Shown here in pieces: positions 53,396-61,946 of a stretch of 64,000 nucleotides of DNA. Under the pieces are notes generated by a model that was not told where the DNA came from, did not search any database, and worked only from the letters and a program-made list of their open reading frames with translations. The translations under genes were made by a program, and so were the position numbers. The stretch's first letter is position 1. Each line of letters opens with the position of its first letter. Source of the stretch: Leptospira broomii serovar Hurstbridge str. 5399 (GTDB taxonomy: Bacteria; Spirochaetota; Leptospiria; Leptospirales; Leptospiraceae); contig NZ_AHMO02000008.1 in assembly GCF_000243715.2 (NCBI RefSeq), positions 1,785,001 to 1,849,000 on the forward strand, in the 5' to 3' direction.

Positions 53396-54244
53396 ATGCT
53401 TCGACATGGTATGAGTTTATTCTTTCGCAGGAAAGTCGATGCGGCTCCAAGTACGTTGACTCATCTTTATTTGAACGGCTTAGGCGGAACCTCTTGGGCA
53501 AATCTAGGATACTGGAAGGACACTACGGATTATCCGACGGCATGCTTAGATTTGGCGCTTCTAATCGGAGAGAAGGCCAAACTTTCTTCTTCCGATCTTC
53601 TCCTAGATTTAGGATTCGGTTGCGGAGATCAGCTTCTCGTTTGGAATCGGAAATTTTGCGTTTTGCCGGAACGTATAACTGCGATTAATTCATCTACCGA
53701 ACAATTTCAGTTTGCTCAGAGAATGCTCGAGTCGAGAAATCTTACGGTGGATCTTCGTCTCGAGAGTATCGAATTCCTAAATAGAATTCCCGCCGCTAGC
53801 TACGATAAGATAGTTTGTTTGGATAGCGCTTATTTCTTCCCAAATCGAAAGCGCTTTATGGAAGAAGCGTTTCGAATTCTCAGATCGAACGGAATTTTTG
53901 CTTCTGCGGAAATTATCCTAAACGGAGAAACGTTAAATTGGTGGAACGATGCAATTCGTAAAATCGTTTGTTCAATGGCAGGAATTCCTTCTTCAAACAG
54001 GATGACTATGGTGACTTTGAAGGATCTGTATTTTTCGATCGGTTTTCAGGAAGAATCATTCGAGTACATCGATGAGTTCGTTTTTAACGGGTTCGCGGAA
54101 TTTATTCGAAAGAATGTACATTCGGAAAATTCTAGATTTCCTAGGCAAGTCGTTAAACGATATAACGACTTTGCCGACTTTCTCAGCTCGGATCGAAGAC
54201 GAAAGTTTTTCCGATATGCGATCTATAGTTTGAAAAAGCGGTAG
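53396..54244 (+). CDS. SAM-dependent methyltransferase
   Basis: A 282-residue class I methyltransferase. SAM-binding motif I is LLLDLGFGCGDQLLVWNRKF at about 66-85, then ERITAINSSTEQFQFAQRML and YDKIVCLDSAYFFPNRKRFM. The layout, with TNAYFFP-like post-II block and late GIFASAEIIL, resembles small-molecule or fatty-acid-type methyltransferases. The convergent neighbour is a flavin amine-oxidase-like protein; methyltransferase and flavin oxidoreductase of this kind occur together near cyclopropane fatty acid genes, but that is only suggestive. Substrate unknown. Confidence 0.82.
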   Translation: MLRHGMSLFFRRKVDAAPSTLTHLYLNGLGGTSWANLGYWKDTTDYPTACLDLALLIGEKAKLSSSDLLLDLGFGCGDQLLVWNRKFCVLPERITAINSSTEQFQFAQRMLESRNLTVDLRLESIEFLNRIPAASYDKIVCLDSAYFFPNRKRFMEEAFRILRSNGIFASAEIILNGETLNWWNDAIRKIVCSMAGIPSSNRMTMVTLKDLYFSIGFQEESFEYIDEFVFNGFAEFIRKNVHSENSRFPRQVVKRYNDFADFLSSDRRRKFFRYAIYSLKKR

Positions 54245-54248
54245 AGAC

Positions 54249-55508
54249 CTAGGCTTTAACGATAGACGATTCGACCCAATTTTTTACGTCCAACGCCGTG
54301 GATACTCCGGCTTCCAATAACGGAATCCCGTATCGCGCGTACGAACCGCAAAGCCAGACCTTTCTTCCGGGCATCTCCTGTAGTTCTTTCAATTCCCGTA
54401 TCATTTCCTTCGAGGCTAAATCGATGACCGGACGCTCGAATTTCGAACGACTCAAAATCGAATTGGGCAGAGGTTCGATCATGGGATTCCAAGTTTGGAA
54501 AACCGGTTTACCGCTCATTTCGGGCAAAACCTTATTCAGTAAAATCGTCGCGGTTGCTCTCGAACCGTCCTTGGAAAGAGCGAAGCACATCGGGGCCCAA
54601 TGCTTTTTTTGTTTTGGCATAAACTTAGGATCGGAATGTGTTACGACTTCGGAGGACTCGTACTTGAACGATGAAAGCAATTCTCTTTCTCTCGCATGTT
54701 CGTCGGGCAGCATGGAAACCGCTCGATTTGCAGGAGCAGCGATCACGACTCGATCGAAATATTCTTCGTGGTTATCGAATAGCAATCGAACCTTATTTCC
54801 GTTTAATACGATTTGTTTCGGTTCGGAATTTAACAGTATTTTAGAAGCTCGTGAAGCCAAACGGTTCGTGATATCTCGAGTCCCTTTTTCCGCCGTTAAA
54901 AATCGTAAAAATTTTAGGCCTTTGGAATGATATCGAATCACGGCTTCTGCAGGGTAATTCTTGGCGCTTTCGGAAGTACAAGTATTGATGGTCGAAAACA
55001 TCGGTATTAAATACTGGTCTTCGAATTCTCGCGAATACTGAAACTTATGCAAAAAATCGGAAATCGTCAGCTGTTCTTCATTCAATGTTTCTAATTGAGT
55101 TTCCGATTCCTCGTAAAATCGCATCGCATCCGAAAATATCTTCCTCGATTTGGAATTTGAGAAGCAAGCGATATAGGGTATCGGAAAAAAATTTCCTCCT
55201 AACGCAAAGGTCGAGAATCCGAAATAAGTCGTTCCGTCTCCGTAGTTTAAGGAAAATGAATAGTCGACGGGCCTAACGGCGATATCCGCCTCTTTGAATA
55301 AGTCGAGGAGACACGGGTAATAATTTTTTTTAAAAGCTCGAAAGGGGACGTCGATTCTAATCGATTTACCGTTCCAATCCAAATCGGTTCCGTGAGCATC
55401 CATTCCTACAAGAGAATGCCTTTCGATTAGCGTAACTTCGTGCTCTTTTCCCAAATACCAACAAGCGCTAAGACCTGCTATCCCGCTACCTATGATTGCA
55501 ATTTTCAT
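54249..55508 (-). CDS. FAD-dependent amine-oxidase-like oxidoreductase
   Basis: A 419-residue flavoprotein. The dinucleotide motif AIIGSGIAGLSACWYL is at 3-18, with the second acidic strand EVTLIERHSLVGMDAHGTD. RVVIAAPANRAVSMLPDEHA is the usual second FAD-proximal strand, and the C-terminal VWLCGSYARYGIPLLEAGVS is a flavin-binding GxR/GS block. It resembles the COG2907-type amine oxidases that accompany cyclopropane fatty acid-like methyltransferases. Substrate unknown. The stop is 5 bp from that of the convergent methyltransferase gene. Confidence 0.88.
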   Translation of the reverse strand: MKIAIIGSGIAGLSACWYLGKEHEVTLIERHSLVGMDAHGTDLDWNGKSIRIDVPFRAFKKNYYPCLLDLFKEADIAVRPVDYSFSLNYGDGTTYFGFSTFALGGNFFPIPYIACFSNSKSRKIFSDAMRFYEESETQLETLNEEQLTISDFLHKFQYSREFEDQYLIPMFSTINTCTSESAKNYPAEAVIRYHSKGLKFLRFLTAEKGTRDITNRLASRASKILLNSEPKQIVLNGNKVRLLFDNHEEYFDRVVIAAPANRAVSMLPDEHARERELLSSFKYESSEVVTHSDPKFMPKQKKHWAPMCFALSKDGSRATATILLNKVLPEMSGKPVFQTWNPMIEPLPNSILSRSKFERPVIDLASKEMIRELKELQEMPGRKVWLCGSYARYGIPLLEAGVSTALDVKNWVESSIVKA

Positions 55509-55949
55509 TCGTAATTCACTATCTCAATGGAAAAAGGAAATTCAAGGTAAAAGCTACGTATCCGGAAGAGGAACTACAAAAATAGGAATGAATCTCGGAA
55601 TTATTCTTCGATTTTAAGGGCTGTTCTCCTTTTTTAGCGATTCCATCCCGACTCAGGTTTACGAATTTAATTTCCCTTATAGATCGACTACGAAAGAAAA
55701 ATCCGAAGGAGAAAGTTTCATTTAGGTCGCTTATCAAAGTATAAATTCTTGAATTTCCGAGAACGTAGAATGTGCCTACGAATATTATGAATTCATCGCC
55801 TACATCATGAAGTTGTTGGAAATTTTTTACGTAATCGGAAGAGGCGATTCTAACAGATCGGTTTTAGTTGGCAAATTCGGGGGGTCTTGGAACTCTGGTA
55901 TTATCCCCCTTTCTTCTTCGGAAGTTGCCTAAACGGATAGGTAGGTTTT
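55509..55949. other. 441-bp intergenic region between divergent genes
   Basis: It separates the flavin oxidoreductase (leftward) and the ABC-F gene (rightward), so it should contain both promoters. No palindrome, RNA gene or terminator is apparent. A 72-codon minus-strand frame at 55519-55737 has no recognisable features and overlaps no conserved signal. Confidence 0.5.
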
Positions 55950-57596
<1,647 letters not shown>

Positions 57597-57600
57597 TTTG

Positions 57601-58194
57601 CTACGATTGTAGATTCGCTTTCAGATAAGAGACTAGTTTATCCAAAGCGACTTTACGATGTGAAATCGTATTTTTCTTTTCTTCACTTACTTGTGAAAAA
57701 CGAGCTTGGAATGCGGGAAAATAAAATACAGGATCGTAGCCGAACCCGAATCCAGTTCTATCATAATCTTCCGCGATTTTACCTCTGCATTCGCCTTCAA
57801 AAGTCGATTCGGAGTTGCCGTTGACAAGAGCAATCACGCAAACATATTTCGCGTCACGATTTTCTTTACCTTGCATTCTTTCCAAAAGGAGTCGAGCTCT
57901 TCCCTCATCGTCCAACCCTTCCCCCCCGAATCTCGCCGAATAGATTCCGGGTTCTCCGCCCAGAGCTTCGACACAGATACCCGAATCATCCGCTAAGGAT
58001 GGAAGTTTGCAGAGAGAATATAATTCTCTGGCTTTAAGTAAGGCGTTTTCTTCAAAGGTGGCCCCGGTCTCTTCCGGATTGCATTCGACGCCAAGCTCTC
58101 TAGGAGTCTTTAGCTCGATTCCTAGAGGGCTTAATATGGACCGAATTTCTCGAATTTTATGAGCGTTATTGGATGCGATTGCGAGGGATTTCAA
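57601..58194 (-). CDS. rdgB: Non-canonical purine NTP pyrophosphatase (XTP/dITP) RdgB/HAM1
   Basis: A 197-residue HAM1-family enzyme that removes XTP, dITP and ITP from nucleotide pools. IASNNAHKIREIRSILSPLG at the N-terminus, ETGATFEENALLKARELYSL and SLADDSGICVEALGGEPGIY (with the catalytic Asp pair), followed by YSARFGGEGLDDEGRARLLL and GFGYDPVFYFP are all conserved. Length is typical. It overlaps the STAS gene by 4 bp, so they share a transcript. Confidence 0.95.
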   Translation of the reverse strand: MKSLAIASNNAHKIREIRSILSPLGIELKTPRELGVECNPEETGATFEENALLKARELYSLCKLPSLADDSGICVEALGGEPGIYSARFGGEGLDDEGRARLLLERMQGKENRDAKYVCVIALVNGNSESTFEGECRGKIAEDYDRTGFGFGYDPVFYFPAFQARFSQVSEEKKNTISHRKVALDKLVSYLKANLQS

Positions 58195-58529
58195 TTTCCC
58201 AGTTTAAATTCATCAAAAGCGTCATCGATCGTTGGAACGACTTTGAACACTTTATCGAGCATCGTAATTTCAAAGAGTTGAAGCAGATCCTCATCGTTCA
58301 CGACGATGATAATATCTCCTTCCGCAGAATTGAATTTTTTCTTATAAGAGACTAAAATCCCAAGAGCGGTCGAGCAGATATGACTAACTTCCGTAAGATC
58401 GATGATGACTTTAGGGGAGGGGTCGAAATTGTGATCGCTAAGGTTACGGTCCAGTTCCTCGCTGTCTGATTGGAGGATGGATCCGGAGATCTTGATGATA
58501 TGAATGTCGTCTTGAACCGTAATTTCCAT
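58191..58529 (-). CDS. STAS-domain anti-sigma-factor antagonist
   Basis: A 112-residue STAS protein (SpoIIAA/RsbV type). Core strands IIKISGSILQSDSEELDRNL and KVIIDLTEVSHICSTALGIL are visible; the Ser in SHICSTALG is the usual phosphorylation site for an anti-sigma kinase, and dephosphorylation by a SpoIIE-type phosphatase would activate it. One such phosphatase is partly encoded at 61947. It is the first gene of the pair with rdgB; no anti-sigma factor gene is adjacent. Confidence 0.9.
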   Translation of the reverse strand: MEITVQDDIHIIKISGSILQSDSEELDRNLSDHNFDPSPKVIIDLTEVSHICSTALGILVSYKKKFNSAEGDIIIVVNDEDLLQLFEITMLDKVFKVVPTIDDAFDEFKLGN

Positions 58530-58809
58530 GTGAGTACCGAAACCTTGTGTGCCGATTTGAATTTTTTATAGCAAGCAAAAAAACATATTTTGCCGAGATT
58601 GCCGTCTTTCTTTTGTTAGGGTGAGGCTGAAAATCGAATTGTGCGGCGCTACTTCAGTGAAGTTTCGCTAGAAATGGAAGCGAATCCGATTTCATCCGAC
58701 ATAAAAAATGCAGTTACTAGTCTTTTATGGATTTCTTTCAAGACCGAAGAAGATGACTGTCGATTTTCGAAACGACAAGCCTATTTATCGAGCATTCTTC
58801 GACAGATCC

Positions 58810-60081
58810 CTAAAGGGATGGATGTAATGAATGCTCGTCGAGAAATTTGTATACTTTAGGCAATACTAACTCGTGAAATTCCCTGTTTAAACGCTCCTCT
58901 CCTCTGCAATCGAAATGGATCAAATCCACAAAAAGCTCTTTGGGATAACCGGCGCTAGGAAATGAAAAGAATTCGGCGTTCTTCCTGCCTTTTATTAGGG
59001 CTTCCACTTCCGAATAGATGGCTTTAGAATTTTTCGTATTCTCCAATTCTTGTATTCCGGGCATATATAGAAATCCGAAAAGAATTCCCTCTTTCTCGCA
59101 AAATTCTATCAATTCTATAAGCGAACTATAATCGTGAGGGGTGACGATATTTTGAGATTCAATCGATTTCTGTAATATATGTTTTACGTATTCCCTGGAT
59201 TGAAAGGTTTGGAGTGGGTTCATCCGATTGGAAATATTATATTTTCCGTAATAAGTATCCAGCCATTCCTGAATCCTGAAATTGTCCTGTAGCTGAGAAC
59301 CGGCAGGCAAGCATTGCCCCGCTTCGATCGCATCGCAGGAAGAGCAAGTTTTGATCCATTCGGAGGAGTCACGCTCCGTTTTCCAATTGGAAAACGTAAA
59401 AGCGTTTATTACGGACTTCCTAAATTTATAGGTCGAGTAAAGAATTGGGGCCGCCTTGGATAGGATAAAAATCCGTTCCACGCCTTGAAATTGCCCTGCG
59501 AGCTCGGCGAATGAAAACTGGTGGAGATACCTTTGTCCGAAAAAATCCCATAGAAACGTGTCGGCAGCCTGAGGATCCAAAGGATCCAGCGAGGACGCCG
59601 TCGGCCGCTTAAAGAAAGTATTTTGCCAACCTTCGTTCCATCTACGATCGATGTACATCGGTACGCTTTCGTTCTTAGCGGTTTTCTGACCCGAGGGATC
59701 ATAAAGCGGGAAGCCGTATCCTTGGGAATAAAGAACATGACTTGCGGCAAACAAAAGTAATTTCGGTTTTTTGTTCCCGAACCGCAAATATTTCTCTATA
59801 AGAAATTTATAATATCTTGGGCCCATGGCCGGAAGGCTATGGTTGTATACGGCATAATCTCCGCTTTTATCCTTGGCCTTTCCTGATAAGGCCATACTCC
59901 TGGAATCTCCCAGGATGATAACATCAGCCGTACCCGAGCCGGACTCAATCGAGTTTTTCTTATAGTTTACGAAGAATGTTTCGGGTTCTTCCATATAATG
60001 GCTAGGAAGTATGCGAACAATTCCTTCTAGTATTAGGAAAAAAAGAACGGCGAGAATTAATCCGGTGAGTTTAGAACGCAA
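58810..60081 (-). CDS. DUF1574-family SGNH-like envelope protein
   Basis: A 423-residue protein with one N-terminal hydrophobic helix (LTGLILAVLFFLILEGIVRI) and an extracytoplasmic domain. VIILGDSRSMALSGK near residue 55 is an SGNH block I (GDS), and FVDLIHFDCRGEERLNREF near the end gives the matching D-x2-H block, so a serine esterase/acyltransferase fold is likely. It matches, from memory, DUF1574, a family common in Leptospira. Its start overlaps the MBOAT gene by 11 bp, the arrangement of AlgI/AlgJ-type O-acetylation systems, so it probably transfers or removes acetyl groups on a surface glycan. Confidence 0.84.
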   Translation of the reverse strand: MRSKLTGLILAVLFFLILEGIVRILPSHYMEEPETFFVNYKKNSIESGSGTADVIILGDSRSMALSGKAKDKSGDYAVYNHSLPAMGPRYYKFLIEKYLRFGNKKPKLLLFAASHVLYSQGYGFPLYDPSGQKTAKNESVPMYIDRRWNEGWQNTFFKRPTASSLDPLDPQAADTFLWDFFGQRYLHQFSFAELAGQFQGVERIFILSKAAPILYSTYKFRKSVINAFTFSNWKTERDSSEWIKTCSSCDAIEAGQCLPAGSQLQDNFRIQEWLDTYYGKYNISNRMNPLQTFQSREYVKHILQKSIESQNIVTPHDYSSLIELIEFCEKEGILFGFLYMPGIQELENTKNSKAIYSEVEALIKGRKNAEFFSFPSAGYPKELFVDLIHFDCRGEERLNREFHELVLPKVYKFLDEHSLHPSL

Positions 60082-61603
60082 AGTAAATAACCTCTTTTCC
60101 GAATATTCCTTTGAGTATGACTGTTCCGAACAATAGAATAAAAACCAAGGCTTGCAAAATCGGACCTTTCTTTAAAAGGAAATATCTGTCTTTTCGGGTA
60201 TAAACGAAATAATCGATAACTAAGAGAGGCAAGGCGATTCGGAGCATCTCCCAGAAATAATGGCCTACTGATAATACTCCGTTTACCTGATCGATGAGAT
60301 TCCACGGTGAAAAAATCTGGGAGTAAAGTAAGAGCATATGATTCGTATCATAGGCTCGAAAACCGACGGCACTTAAAGCGAATAATAAAAAAGTTAGCAT
60401 ACGGCTGCCGATCGCGACCGGAATTCGGATCCAAATCGGTTTTTCGGGAGCATTTGCTGTCGGAGGGAAATTCCATAAAATGCTCATATAGATTACCGTA
60501 AAAATACCGTTTAAGAGTCCCCATGTGATGAACGTCCAGTTGGCGCCGTGCCAAAGGCCGGAAAGTCCGAATACCAAAAGTATATTTCGAATTTGTTTTG
60601 TTCTGGTCGTGCGGCTTCCGCCTAACGGAAAATACACGTACTCTCTAAACCATCTATTTAAGGTTACGTGCCATCGAGTCCATAACTCTATCGGAGTGGC
60701 AGAATATTCCGGAGTCTCGAAATTGACTGTCAGTTGAACTCCCAGGAAACGAGATATTCCCAATGCGATAAAAGAATACCCGGCAAAATCGCAGTAAATC
60801 TGTATTAGAAACCCCAAGGTAGCCGAGAGAACTTGACCGCCGCCCATACCGAGAGCGTGGTCCGGGTGGGCTAAGTAAGCTTCTTTGTTCGGAAAGTAAA
60901 CCTGATCGACTAAAGGTCCTAAATTATCCGCGACATAGACTTTCAAAAAATAACCGAGAAGAATATCCCAAACTCCTTCCAATAAAATTGCAGAGTTTGG
61001 AAATTTAGGTTTCTTTAATTGAGGAATCAGATCCCCGGCGCGTTCGATCGGTCCTGCGACAAGTTGCGGGAAGTAGGTGACGAATAACGCGAAATCAAAA
61101 AAATCTTTCTCGGCGGGTATCTGTCCTCTATACACGTCGATCGTATAAGACATGGTTTGGAAAGTGTAGAAACTGATGCCTACCGGTAATACGATGGATC
61201 GTAACAGTAACGAGTCGCTTCCCCCGACTGGGCCCCATCCTAAGAGACCGGATAAAGTGTTCCACTCGTAGATGAAGCTGTCCGCAAAGAAGTTGAAATA
61301 CTTCATTGTGAATAAAATACCTAAATTGGCGAGAATCGAGAACCAAAGAAAGATCCTTTTTTGGGTTTGATTTCGAGCGCTGTTAATTCCGAGTGCTGCG
61401 GAATAATCTACGAAGGTACTTACGATGATAAGGGTAAGAAAAACCCAGTCCCACCAACCGTAAAAAAAATAGGATGCGGCCAGTAACCAGAGATTTTGGC
61501 CTCTTGCGGCCAAAGGGTATCTTTTGGCGAAACGACCAAAGATCAAAAAGATTGCATAAACGACTAGAAAAAAGAGTAAAAATACGAAAGTGTTGAAAAG
61601 CAT
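60071..61603 (-). CDS. MBOAT-family O-acyltransferase (AlgI-like)
   Basis: A 510-residue polytopic membrane protein of the MBOAT family. RYWHITLNRWF-type block appears as TRWHVTLNRWFREYVYFPLG near residue 307, and the catalytic-His block SGLWHGANWTFITWGLLNG near 350. About ten hydrophobic helices are visible, beginning LLFFLVVYAIFLIFG. Q-rich and GPIERAGDLIPQLKKP (near 180) is the AlgI/DltB-type loop. It would bring acyl groups across the membrane for glycan O-acylation with the downstream DUF1574 protein. Target glycan unknown. Confidence 0.92.
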   Translation of the reverse strand: MLFNTFVFLLFFLVVYAIFLIFGRFAKRYPLAARGQNLWLLAASYFFYGWWDWVFLTLIIVSTFVDYSAALGINSARNQTQKRIFLWFSILANLGILFTMKYFNFFADSFIYEWNTLSGLLGWGPVGGSDSLLLRSIVLPVGISFYTFQTMSYTIDVYRGQIPAEKDFFDFALFVTYFPQLVAGPIERAGDLIPQLKKPKFPNSAILLEGVWDILLGYFLKVYVADNLGPLVDQVYFPNKEAYLAHPDHALGMGGGQVLSATLGFLIQIYCDFAGYSFIALGISRFLGVQLTVNFETPEYSATPIELWTRWHVTLNRWFREYVYFPLGGSRTTRTKQIRNILLVFGLSGLWHGANWTFITWGLLNGIFTVIYMSILWNFPPTANAPEKPIWIRIPVAIGSRMLTFLLFALSAVGFRAYDTNHMLLLYSQIFSPWNLIDQVNGVLSVGHYFWEMLRIALPLLVIDYFVYTRKDRYFLLKKGPILQALVFILLFGTVILKGIFGKEVIYFAF

Positions 61604-61946
61604 CGGGTTGAAGTCGAGTCATCGACAGTTTTGCGGGCGAATTCAATAGGTCAACTTCATTGGCGGTATTTATGAACCAAAAATTCCCGTCGGGATTTTG
61701 CGATAAGCACTTGTTTTTCGCTTATATTTCGGTTCGATGCAGTCGAGCGCTTCGAGGATGGAAGATAGTTCACAGCCGGGTTTAGAATAAATATTGAGAA
61801 TACACTAAACGAGTCGCATTTTTATGTCTGCTGAGTCGATAATCGACTCTAACGGAAACAATTTATTATTTAATCGAAAAATCGATTTTATTATCTGATT
61901 TTTCTGCACGAATTTCTTCATCTAATCGGCAGAGCATCTTGTAAGA
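61604..61946. other. 343-bp intergenic region between divergent genes
   Basis: It lies between the MBOAT gene (leftward) and the HAMP/SpoIIE-type gene (rightward). I see AT-rich sequence from 61850 to 61910 (ATTTATT-rich) that may hold promoters, but no clear boxes, palindrome or RNA gene. Confidence 0.5.

Noticed and set aside
55519..55737. 72-codon minus-strand frame between the flavoprotein and the ABC-F gene
   Set aside because: No recognisable domain, no good ribosome binding site, and it occupies what should be a divergent promoter region.
58641..58859. 72-codon plus-strand frame beginning at GTG, partly over the DUF1574 gene end
   Set aside because: Overlaps the end of a well-supported gene by 50 bp and shows no motif; a small unknown gene cannot be fully excluded.
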